From Betaproteobacteria bacterium (GTDB lineage: Bacteria > Pseudomonadota > Gammaproteobacteria > Burkholderiales > UBA9220), in contig DOVS01000302.1 in NCBI GenBank assembly GCA_003519965.1, positions 1-7,116 of the forward strand: DNA of 7,116 bases. The letters run 5' to 3'. Shown here in pieces: positions 1-5,492 of the stretch (position 1 is its first letter; every line of letters begins with the position of its first letter). The notes under the pieces are model-generated. The model saw only the letters and a list, made by a program, of their open reading frames with translations. It made no database searches and was not told the DNA's origin. Position numbers and translations under genes: made by a program.

Positions 1-935
1 ACTAAGCGGTCTTGGACAATCACCGCAATGCGCTTTTTGCCGGCCAGCAGCCATTGACGCACTTTGACATCGATGGCTTGGGCTTCTTGTTCCAGCCCAG
101 TGGCGGCGAATAGAGCGAGTTTGCCTTGCAGCGGGCTATGAGGATGGCGCGTCCGGCAGGCTAGCGCGCGGCTGCGTAAATCGGCGTTGTGCTCTGGGTT
201 GGCCCAGGCCGCCGCCAATAGTTCGTGCGCTGGATCGTTGCCGGCGGAGTGTAGCTGAATCACCGGGTGGCGCTGGGCGACGTTTGTCAGGAAAGCGTTT
301 TCGGCGGGAGCGAGGTCGTAGAGGCCAATCGCGTAGACGGGGGCCGATACTTGCGTTGCCAATCGGGAGAGTTGCATGAGATAGGCGGCGGCGGGATCGA
401 TTTCCGCCGCCGCGCCGCGAACCATGGCGAACCATAGCCGGTGGACCAGGGTTGCCTCGAAATGCAGCGGTGCGCCGCTGCTTCCTCGATAGGCGGTTTC
501 CAACTGTTGCAAAAAGGCGTCGAAAGAGAGCGGCAATGCGATTTGGCTGGTCGTCAGCTCGTCGAATAATGTTAGCAGCTCGGCGCTGATTTGCCATCGG
601 TCGGCGCCCTGAAGCCAGTCGATCGCCTTCAGCGCTTGGTAAAGCAATGCTTCACGCTGGCTATTGGCGAGGATGCGTGGCTCGATGGGGACGTGTTCCG
701 CCCATGCCTTGAGCGTGGTGATGCGCGGTAGGAGCACCGTGGGGCGGTTCGCCGCGTGGCCGAGCGCGGCGGAAAATTCGGCGGCTGGGTAAAGCGTGGG
801 CAGGAGAACGGTAATCGGCGACCAGTCGGGAAGGGCGCTACGCTCCCGCGCCATTAGATAGGCGGCCGCCGCCTCGAGCGGCGCTCCATCGAGCGTTGCG
901 GCGATGACGCCCGCCGGGGCGCTATGATTTTTCAT
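1..935 (-). CDS. AddB-like PD-(D/E)XK nuclease family protein, N-terminal part (partial)
   Basis: The frame reads from an ATG at 935 down through the left edge with no stop, giving 311 complete codons. An in-frame TAA at 992-990 lies 18 codons upstream with no other start codon between, so this ATG is the best start, although no clear Shine-Dalgarno precedes it. The product looks like the inactive helicase-fold region of AddB-type subunits: an early strand plus 'LLPT' segment (residues 43-47), a 'LLPRITTLKAW' segment (68-78), and near the visible end a 'GLEQEAQAI' segment (280-288) followed by 'KRIAVIVQDRL' (301-311), which resembles the conserved block of this family. No Walker A motif is seen, as is common in AddB-like proteins. 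The nuclease domain would lie beyond the edge. In the known family it acts with a UvrD-like AddA helicase in processing double-strand DNA ends; such pairs are, as I recall, often found near trxA-rho in betaproteobacteria. Family assignment is fairly firm, the exact role is inferred. Confidence 0.8.
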   Translation of the reverse strand, partial: MKNHSAPAGVIAATLDGAPLEAAAAYLMARERSALPDWSPITVLLPTLYPAAEFSAALGHAANRPTVLLPRITTLKAWAEHVPIEPRILANSQREALLYQALKAIDWLQGADRWQISAELLTLFDELTTSQIALPLSFDAFLQQLETAYRGSSGAPLHFEATLVHRLWFAMVRGAAAEIDPAAAYLMQLSRLATQVSAPVYAIGLYDLAPAENAFLTNVAQRHPVIQLHSAGNDPAHELLAAAWANPEHNADLRSRALACRTRHPHSPLQGKLALFAATGLEQEAQAIDVKVRQWLLAGKKRIAVIVQDRL

Positions 936-1182
936 GACGTGGATCGCGGTGGAGATTTCTGAGCGGGTGCGCCAAAATGGCCGCCGGTGTTAGGCGTTGT
1001 CGGTCAATCATTCAATCGGATGTCGCCGTGGATTTGCGGCCATTGCTTGGGCTAGCAGCGGTTCGCATGCACAATCCCGTTGCATGCCGAGGTAGCGGCG
1101 CGGTCGGTGGTGCGGCGCGGGCCGATCGCTTCCTGGCGCGGCGTTTCGCAGTACGGGCGCACGCTGGGCGGCAATGGTTGGC
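936..1182. other. Intergenic gap between fdxA and the nuclease gene
   Basis: No convincing gene lies here; short open frames on both strands have no recognisable protein features. The only structure noted is a perfect 7-bp inverted repeat, GCATGCA (1065-1071) and TGCATGC (1081-1087), with a 9-nt loop. No T-run follows on either strand, so it is not a clear terminator for fdxA. Whether fdxA and the nuclease gene share a transcript cannot be decided from the sequence. Confidence 0.5.
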
Positions 1183-1506
1183 TTAGCGCTCCAGCAGGCG
1201 CCGTTTGTTTTGTGTCTCGGCCCATTGATCGGCGTCAGGCGGCGGTGCTTTGCTGGTGGCGATGACGGGCCATTGGCGAGCGAGTTCGGCATTGAGCGCG
1301 ATAAAATCCCGTTGTTCTTCGGGCACGTCGTCCTCGGCCTGAATGGCTTCCACTGGGCATTCCGAGACGCACAGGGAGCAGTCGATGCATTCCTCGGGGT
1401 CGATGACCAGGCAATTGGGTCCTTCGTGGAAACAATCCACTGGACAGACATCGACGCAATCCGTGTATTTGCACTTGATGCAAGGTTCGGTCACAACATA
1501 AGTCAT
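1183..1506 (-). CDS. fdxA: 7Fe ferredoxin FdxA ([3Fe-4S][4Fe-4S])
   Basis: A 107-residue cytoplasmic electron carrier that matches Azotobacter ferredoxin I-type proteins in length and layout. From the family alignment, Cys9, Cys17 and Cys50 should hold the [3Fe-4S] cluster, and Cys21, Cys40, Cys43 and Cys46 the [4Fe-4S] cluster. The first motif is C-x2-C-x4-C-x3-C-P and the second C-x2-C-x2-C-x3-C-P. Cys12 and Cys25 are also usual in the family; Cys32 in 'GPNCLVI' stands where FdI has Phe. The C-terminal extension with '[13 protein letters not shown]' and the closing 'LER' is typical of FdxA and absent from small 2[4Fe-4S] ferredoxins. The ATG at 1506 begins the conserved [10 protein letters not shown] weak GAG Shine-Dalgarno lies 9 nt upstream. 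The gene is divergent from trxA. The physiological partner is unknown from this context. Confidence 0.96.
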   Translation of the reverse strand: MTYVVTEPCIKCKYTDCVDVCPVDCFHEGPNCLVIDPEECIDCSLCVSECPVEAIQAEDDVPEEQRDFIALNAELARQWPVIATSKAPPPDADQWAETQNKRRLLER

Positions 1507-1540
1507 GGCGATTTTCTCGTGAAGCGGTCAAGAAAAACAA

Positions 1541-1555
1541 CAATATCGCATATTG
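1541..1555. promoter_or_regulatory. 15-bp palindrome upstream of fdxA (candidate operator)
   Basis: CAATAT, a 3-bp centre CGC, and ATATTG form a perfect inverted repeat 35 bp upstream of the fdxA start. On the minus strand this is about where the -10 region of an fdxA promoter would be expected, and the AT-rich arms could themselves supply a -10-like GATATT. I cannot match it to a known regulator. It may be a repressor or activator site, or simply part of a promoter. Confidence 0.3.
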
Positions 1556-1615
1556 CCACGCCCCGGTTGAAAAGGCCACTGTGGACGATTGACGGCCGCC
1601 GCGGTGCGGGAGTGC

Positions 1616-1644
1616 TTCACAGGGAATTTTTTTTTGGTTAGCAT
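1616..1644 (+). promoter_or_regulatory. Candidate trxA promoter with a T9 tract in the spacer
   Basis: TTCACA (1616-1621, 5 of 6 to the sigma-70 -35 consensus) and TAGCAT (1639-1644, 4 of 6 to -10) are separated by exactly 17 bp. The spacer contains nine consecutive T (1627-1635). Transcription would begin near 1651, leaving a leader of roughly 80 nt before trxA. A weaker alternative -10, TATTAT at 1706-1711, has no good -35. Confidence 0.35.
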
Positions 1645-1655
1645 AGCGGAAGTTC

Positions 1656-1697
1656 TTTAAAGGGGCCGCCGCCGCCAAGGGGCGACTTTTAAAGGGG
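1656..1697 (+). repeat. Direct repeat TTTAAAGGGG x2 in the trxA leader
   Basis: TTTAAAGGGG occurs at 1656-1665 and again at 1688-1697, a spacing of 32 bp or about three turns of the helix. Between them is a GCC triplet run (1666-1677). The copies lie downstream of the proposed trxA promoter and upstream of its Shine-Dalgarno. They could be a pair of protein-binding half sites on one face of the DNA, or repeated elements in the leader RNA. Confidence 0.4.
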
Positions 1698-1732
1698 ATT
1701 ATCTCTATTATCTGGTTGAGCGCGAGGATTTC

Positions 1733-2059
1733 ATGAGCGAACATATTCATTACATTACTGACGATGCTTTTGAGCAGGAAGTATTACAAGCGGATCTTCC
1801 AGTATTGGTGGATTTCTGGGCGGATTGGTGCGGGCCGTGCAAAATGATCGCCCCGATTCTAGACGAAGTTGCGCAGGAGTACACCGGCCGCCTTAAGGTC
1901 GCCAAAGTAAACATCGATGAAAATCAAGCGACGCCGCCGAAATACGGGGTGCGCGGTATTCCGACGTTGATGATTTTTAAGAATGGCAATGTCGAGGCGA
2001 TGAAGGTCGGCGCGTTGTCGAAATCCCAATTGACCGCTTTTATTGACAGTAATATTTAA
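1733..2059 (+). CDS. trxA: Thioredoxin 1 (TrxA)
   Basis: A 108-residue cytosolic thiol-disulfide oxidoreductase that passes electrons from thioredoxin reductase to protein disulfides such as those of ribonucleotide reductase. The active site W-C-G-P-C-K has its cysteines at 33 and 36. The buried Asp27, the cis-proline in 'GIPT' (Pro77) and Gly93 are all present, so the full thioredoxin fold with expected catalytic residues is intact, and the length equals that of E. coli TrxA within a residue. A GAGG Shine-Dalgarno (1724-1727) sits 5 nt before the ATG. trxA is divergent from fdxA and is followed 145 bp later by rho in the same direction. No intrinsic terminator separates them, so read-through into rho is likely. 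Confidence 0.98.
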   Translation: MSEHIHYITDDAFEQEVLQADLPVLVDFWADWCGPCKMIAPILDEVAQEYTGRLKVAKVNIDENQATPPKYGVRGIPTLMIFKNGNVEAMKVGALSKSQLTAFIDSNI

Positions 2060-2071
2060 AGCCGTTATCCT
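2043..2071 (+). promoter_or_regulatory. Candidate rho promoter inside the 3' end of trxA
   Basis: A perfect -35 hexamer TTGACA (2043-2048) is followed after exactly 17 bp by TATCCT (2066-2071, 4 of 6 to TATAAT). The -35 box lies in the last codons of trxA. Transcription would start near 2078 and give rho a leader of about 125 nt, independent of trxA read-through. Confidence 0.5.
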
Positions 2072-2100
2072 CGAATCTGAATTTTCCCTGGAGAGATTCG
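2072..2100 (+). other. Inverted repeat between trxA and rho
   Basis: CGAATCT (2072-2078) pairs perfectly with AGATTCG (2094-2100) across a 15-nt loop. It can form in transcripts that read through from trxA, but would be mostly lost from transcripts starting at the proposed rho promoter. The following bases are not a T-run, so it is not an intrinsic terminator; it could protect the trxA 3' end or mark a processing site. Confidence 0.4.
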
Positions 2101-2137
2101 GCAACATTAAGGCCGTTCGTCCGGGGAATGGGCGGCG

Positions 2138-2176
2138 CCATACTCCTCACCCGCCACATCTTTATCCCAATAACTT
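2138..2176 (+). promoter_or_regulatory. C-rich, G-poor rut-like segment in the rho leader
   Basis: In these 39 bases I count 17 C and a single G, with many pyrimidine-C steps spread along the stretch. That is the composition expected of a Rho loading (rut) site. It lies in the untranslated leader just before rho, and E. coli rho is known to be autoregulated by Rho-dependent termination in its leader. The same logic here is an inference from composition and position. Confidence 0.4.
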
Positions 2177-2204
2177 GTTGTACTAGCAGAATAATACCCG
2201 CCGT

Positions 2205-3464
2205 ATGCACTTATCCGAATTGAAACATTTGCACGTTGCGGAGTTGGTCGAAATGGCCAATTCCAATCAGATCGATGCGGCGAGCCGCATGCGTAAGCAA
2301 GATTTGATCTTCGCTCTATTGAAAAACCAAGCACGTAAAGGCGAGAGCATTAGCGGCGACGGCACCCTGGAGGTGCTTCCCGACGGCTTCGGTTTTTTAC
2401 GTTCGCCCGATACGTCCTATCTTGCCGGGCCGGACGATATTTATATCAGTCCCAGTCAAATCCGCCGTTTTAATCTGCATACCGGCGACACGATCGCTGG
2501 CGAGATTCGCACACCAAAGGATGGCGAGCGTTACTTTGCCTTGGTGAAGGTGGATAAGGTCAATGGCGAGCCGCCGGAAAACTCCAAGCACAAGATTTTA
2601 TTCGAGAACCTAACACCGTTGTTTCCCACCCAGCCGCTGACGCTGGAGCGGGACATTAAGAGCGAAGAAAATTTAACCGGGCGGGTTATCGATATTATCG
2701 CCCCCATCGGTAATGGGCAGCGTGCATTGCTGGTGGCGCCGCCGAAAAGCGGCAAGACCGTGATGCTCCAGCATATCGCGCACTCCATCGCGGCCAACCA
2801 TCCCGACGTGGTGTTGATCGTGCTGCTGATCGACGAGCGGCCGGAGGAAGTAACGGAAATGCAGCGCTCGGTTAGGGGAGAGGTGGTTTCCTCCACGTTC
2901 GACGAGCCCGCCACCCGCCATGTGCAAGTGGCGGAAATGGTCATTGAGAAAGCGAAGCGGTTGGTTGAGCATAAACAGGATGTCGTAATCTTGCTCGACT
3001 CCATCACGCGCTTGGCGCGCGCTTACAATACGGTGGTGCCGGCCTCGGGTAAAGTGTTGACCGGCGGCGTTGACGCCAACGCCTTGCAGCGGCCCAAGCG
3101 GTTTTTTGGCGCGGCGCGTAATATTGAAGAAGGCGGTTCGCTGACGATTATCGCGACCGCGCTGGTGGATACCGGCTCCCGCATGGACGACGTGATCTAT
3201 GAGGAATTCAAGGGCACCGGCAACATGGAAATTCATCTTGACCGGCGTATGGCGGAGAAACGCTTGTATCCGGCGATTAATGTCAACCGCTCCGGCACCC
3301 GCAAGGAAGAGCTGCTCATTAAGTCCGACGTGTTGCAGAAAATTTGGGTGCTGCGTAAGCTGCTCTATCCCATGGACGATCTGGAGGCCATGGAATTTCT
3401 TCTGGATAAGATTAAGGCGGCTAAAAACAACGCCGACTTTTTCGATTCCATGCGCCGGGGATAG
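2205..3464 (+). CDS. rho: Transcription termination factor Rho
   Basis: A 419-residue hexameric RNA-dependent ATPase/translocase that ends transcription at untranslated, C-rich RNA. Length and numbering match E. coli Rho. The N-terminal helical domain spans roughly 1-48. The RNA-binding cold-shock-like domain has the RNP1 motif DGFGFLR at 60-66. The ATPase domain has Walker A 'PPKSGKT' with Lys184 and Thr185, Glu211-Arg212, Walker B ending at Asp265, the Q-loop around '[10 protein letters not shown]' (279-288) and the arginine finger Arg366 in 'NRSGTR'. Ser266 and Arg269, in the region bound by bicyclomycin in E. coli, are conserved. The start is fixed by the betaproteobacterial N-terminus MHLSELK, but no Shine-Dalgarno precedes it. 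No intrinsic terminator follows before rpmE. No large N-terminal insertion, as found in some other phyla, is present. Confidence 0.99.
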   Translation: MHLSELKHLHVAELVEMANSNQIDAASRMRKQDLIFALLKNQARKGESISGDGTLEVLPDGFGFLRSPDTSYLAGPDDIYISPSQIRRFNLHTGDTIAGEIRTPKDGERYFALVKVDKVNGEPPENSKHKILFENLTPLFPTQPLTLERDIKSEENLTGRVIDIIAPIGNGQRALLVAPPKSGKTVMLQHIAHSIAANHPDVVLIVLLIDERPEEVTEMQRSVRGEVVSSTFDEPATRHVQVAEMVIEKAKRLVEHKQDVVILLDSITRLARAYNTVVPASGKVLTGGVDANALQRPKRFFGAARNIEEGGSLTIIATALVDTGSRMDDVIYEEFKGTGNMEIHLDRRMAEKRLYPAINVNRSGTRKEELLIKSDVLQKIWVLRKLLYPMDDLEAMEFLLDKIKAAKNNADFFDSMRRG

Positions 3465-3468
3465 ACGC

Positions 3469-3497
3469 TTGCCAAATTCATGGCGTTAGCAGATAAT
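3469..3497 (+). promoter_or_regulatory. Candidate rpmE promoter
   Basis: TTGCCA (3469-3474, 5 of 6 to consensus) and GATAAT (3492-3497, 5 of 6) are separated by 17 bp, directly after the rho stop. Transcription would begin near 3504 and leave a leader of about 48 nt. This is the best-matching sigma-70-type promoter seen in the window, and would let the ribosomal gene be expressed separately from rho. Confidence 0.6.
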
Positions 3498-3551
3498 ATT
3501 TGCCTTTTAGCATAGCAAGTTGCCCGTTAAGGGATCGACTGGGACAGTGAC

Positions 3552-3755
3552 ATGAAATCAGGAATTCATCCGCAATACGACGAAGTAGCCGTGACGTGCA
3601 GCTGCGGCAATCGCTTCAAGACTCGCTCCACGATGAACCACGATCTTCACATCGAAGTGTGTTCACAGTGCCACCCGTTTTACACGGGCAAACAGAAGAT
3701 TGTGGATACTGCGGGCCGGGTCGAGAAGTTCCGCCAGAAATACGGCATGAAATAA
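3552..3755 (+). CDS. rpmE: 50S ribosomal protein bL31 (zinc-binding form)
   Basis: A 67-residue protein of the large ribosomal subunit, which lies at the subunit interface near the central protuberance. Cys16, Cys18, Cys37 and Cys40 form the metal-binding set of the zinc-containing (C+) type, unlike the zinc-free paralogue expressed under zinc limitation. The N-terminal 'MKSGIHPQY' and the '[10 protein letters not shown]' block are typical of the family, and the length is usual. A GGGA Shine-Dalgarno (3541-3544) lies 7 nt before the ATG. The gene follows rho by 87 bp, has its own candidate promoter, and is followed by an intrinsic terminator. The rho-rpmE neighbourhood is common in betaproteobacteria. 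Confidence 0.98.
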   Translation: MKSGIHPQYDEVAVTCSCGNRFKTRSTMNHDLHIEVCSQCHPFYTGKQKIVDTAGRVEKFRQKYGMK

Positions 3756-3776
3756 GGGGTATCGTCCTCCCCGCTT

Positions 3777-3805
3777 AAAGGCAGCCTACGCTGCCTTTTG
3801 TTTTT
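3777..3805 (+). terminator. Intrinsic terminator after rpmE
   Basis: AAAGGCAGC (3777-3785) pairs perfectly over 9 bp with GCTGCCTTT (3790-3798) across a CTAC loop. The downstream side runs as TTTTGTTTTT (3796-3805). It begins 22 bp after the rpmE stop and is a classic Rho-independent terminator for the trxA-rho-rpmE group. Confidence 0.93.
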
Positions 3806-4301
3806 CCTGGCGCGCCCGCTGCACACAGCCCGGCCGCCTGCGCTACTGACGTACTGTCGACCCTCGACGCCGCTCTGGTCAATACACGCCGTGTTGTTTT
3901 GGCGTTGCCGGGCTCTTTTCTATTTTTTCGGCGTCACGCGCCATGGTTCGCCCGGTGGGGTATTGGTCTGCCGTCTAGGGCCGGAGAAATCGGCGCGTGT
4001 CGCCGGGCCGTATGCCGATGCGCACCATCATGTTGCGGTTTTCGGGATTCTTCCCGGCTAGCGGTTCGTGGGCGGGACGTCGCCTAGTCTCCGGCCATGA
4101 CGCTAAGAGACGGGGGTCATCCTTATAGCCATCGTCCGCCAGTCCGCAATAAAATGGTTATAATGGCGGGCAGTGTGCATGGCCTGTCGGCGGTCGTCTG
4201 TTACGCGGGGCGCATGGCGGTTTTCAGCTCGTGATCGGCGTCGATCGCGGGGTGGTTAGGGCGTGCCGGCGGCAATCATTTAGAATGGTCGAGTAGTCAT
4301 T
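3806..4301. other. About 500 bp with no convincing gene
   Basis: Two short plus-strand open frames here (ending at 4061 and 4087) overlap each other, have arginine- and alanine-rich out-of-frame character and no clear start signals, so I do not call them. No tRNA, rRNA or repeat array is recognised. Visible items are a small perfect hairpin, CGGGA (4043-4047) and TCCCG (4052-4056) with a 4-nt loop, and a -10-like TATAAT at 4159. The stretch may include a long leader for the malic enzyme gene, an unrecognised small RNA, or decayed coding sequence. Confidence 0.5.
4159..4164 (+). promoter_or_regulatory. Possible -10 element upstream of the malic enzyme gene
   Basis: A perfect TATAAT occurs 137 bp before the malic enzyme start, but no good -35 hexamer lies 16-19 bp upstream, and the preceding TGG is one base off for an extended -10. 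If used, the leader would be about 130 nt. A second weak -10-like TAGAAT lies at 4281-4286. Confidence 0.3.
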
Positions 4302-5492
4302 ATGGATAAACGCCAACTTGCGCTGGATTACCACCAGCTTCCCAAACCCGGTAAGCTGTCGGTGGAGTCATCGAAATCTTGCGCTACCGCGGCGGACCTT
4401 TCCTTAGCGTATACTCCCGGCGTCGCCGAACCGGTGCGGGAGATTCATCGGGATCCGGAAAACGCCTATCTTTATACGAATAAAGGCAATTTGGTGGCGG
4501 TCGTCACCGATGGCACCGCCGTTCTCGGGCTAGGCAACGTCGGCGCGCTGGCCGGTAAGCCGGTGATGGAAGGCAAGGCGGTGTTGTTCAAGCGGTTTGC
4601 CGGTATCGATGTATTCGATATTGAGGTCAACGCGCCCAGCATAGCGGCGTTTATCGACACCGTCGCGAATATTGCGCCGACTTTTGGCGGTATCAATTTA
4701 GAGGACATTGCCGCGCCCCATTGTTTCGAGATTGAACAGGCGTTGCGCGAGCGCTTGGATATTCCCGTTTTTCACGACGACCAGCATGGCACCGCGGTGA
4801 TTATTTGTGCTGGCTTGCTCAATGCGCTAGAACTCCAGGGCAAGCGGTTGCCGGATAGCCGGATCGTGTGCTTGGGCGCGGGGGCGGCCGGTGTGGCGTC
4901 CATGGACCTCCTCATGGCGCTGGGCGCCGATCCGGCCAATATCCTATTCGTGGACCGTCAAGGCGTGATTCATCGCGGCCGTCCTGGCCTACATGACCAT
5001 AAGCACCGCCATGCGCGCGAGACCAGTAAGCGCACCTTGGCCGACGCCATGGCGGGAGCCGATGTATTTATCGGCGTTTCCGGCCCACGCTTGGTGACGG
5101 CGGAAATGGTGCGCAGCATGGCGGCGCGGCCGGTGGTGTTCGCCCTGGCCAATCCCGACCCGGAAATTGCACCACACCTCGCCCACGCCGTCCGGGACGA
5201 TCTGATTCTGGCGACGGGGCGTTCGGATTTCCCCAACCAGGTGAACAATGTGCTGGGCTTTCCCTTTATTTTTCGCGGCGCTCTCGACGCACGCGCCAAA
5301 CAGATTACGCGGGAAATGTTGCTCGCGGCGGTCAAGGCGCTGGCGGAATTGGCCCATGAGCCGGTGCCGCCGGAAGTGCTTCAGGCCTACGGCCTTTCCC
5401 GGTTAACGTTCGGCCCGGATTACATTTTGCCTAAACCGTTCGATCCCCGGCTGATCGAACGCGTGCCGCCACGCGTGGCGGAAGCGGCGTGA
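4302..5492 (+). CDS. Malic enzyme, short form (malate to pyruvate, NAD(P)-dependent)
   Basis: A 396-residue cytosolic enzyme that oxidatively decarboxylates malate to pyruvate and CO2 with formation of NADH or NADPH. The malic N-domain shows 'YTPGVA' with catalytic Tyr37, Lys92 in 'MEGKAVL', and metal ligands Glu134-Asp135 and Asp159 or Asp160 in 'FHDDQHGTA'. The NAD-binding domain has the Rossmann loop 'LGAGAAG' (191-197), 'VDRQG' with Asp218, 'ALANPDPE' (281-288) and 'NNVLGFP' (315-321). It ends at the point where MaeB-type enzymes would continue into a phosphotransacetylase-like domain, which is absent, so this is the single-module type. Cofactor choice cannot be settled from the sequence. 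The start fits the family length, but its Shine-Dalgarno is weak. The TGA overlaps the next gene's GTG by four bases. Confidence 0.95.
   Translation: MDKRQLALDYHQLPKPGKLSVESSKSCATAADLSLAYTPGVAEPVREIHRDPENAYLYTNKGNLVAVVTDGTAVLGLGNVGALAGKPVMEGKAVLFKRFAGIDVFDIEVNAPSIAAFIDTVANIAPTFGGINLEDIAAPHCFEIEQALRERLDIPVFHDDQHGTAVIICAGLLNALELQGKRLPDSRIVCLGAGAAGVASMDLLMALGADPANILFVDRQGVIHRGRPGLHDHKHRHARETSKRTLADAMAGADVFIGVSGPRLVTAEMVRSMAARPVVFALANPDPEIAPHLAHAVRDDLILATGRSDFPNQVNNVLGFPFIFRGALDARAKQITREMLLAAVKALAELAHEPVPPEVLQAYGLSRLTFGPDYILPKPFDPRLIERVPPRVAEAA
5437..5461 (+). other. 9-bp perfect inverted repeat in the 3' end of the malic enzyme gene
   Basis: CGTTCGATC (5437-5445) pairs with GATCGAACG (5453-5461) across a 7-nt loop. 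It lies in codons for a conserved-looking '[10 protein letters not shown]' segment. No T-run follows, so it is not a terminator. It is followed 4 bp later by a second palindrome next to the start of the downstream gene. Confidence 0.5.
5466..5481 (+). promoter_or_regulatory. 16-bp palindrome overlapping the glycosyltransferase Shine-Dalgarno
   Basis: CCGCCACGCGTGGCGG is a perfect palindrome (8 + 8) that could fold in RNA as a 6-bp GC-rich stem with a CGCG loop. Its last two bases are the first bases of the likely Shine-Dalgarno GGAAG (5480-5484) of the downstream GTG start at 5489. This would hinder independent initiation unless ribosomes finishing the malic enzyme open it. Confidence 0.45.

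Noticed and set aside
136..597. Minus-strand open frame of 153 codons
   Set aside because: It is out of frame with the AddB-like coding frame that runs unbroken from 935 to 1, and its product is arginine-rich with no family features, typical of a shadow frame in GC-rich DNA.
1065..1087. GCATGCA/TGCATGC inverted repeat as fdxA terminator or operator
   Set aside because: The stem is short, no T-run follows on either strand, and GCATGC is self-palindromic so a chance pair is easy; recorded only as part of the gap description.
1174..1641. Plus-strand open frame of 155 codons across fdxA
   Set aside because: It lies antisense to the unmistakable fdxA and shows no domain of its own; also 977-1186 and 1080-1265 on the plus strand look like chance frames.
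2072..2100. Hairpin as an intrinsic terminator for trxA
   Set aside because: The stem is only 7 bp with a 15-nt loop and no T-run follows, so termination there is not supported.
3798..4061. Plus-strand open frame of 87 codons after rpmE
   Set aside because: It begins inside the T-run of the rpmE terminator, has no Shine-Dalgarno, and its sequence has no recognisable features.
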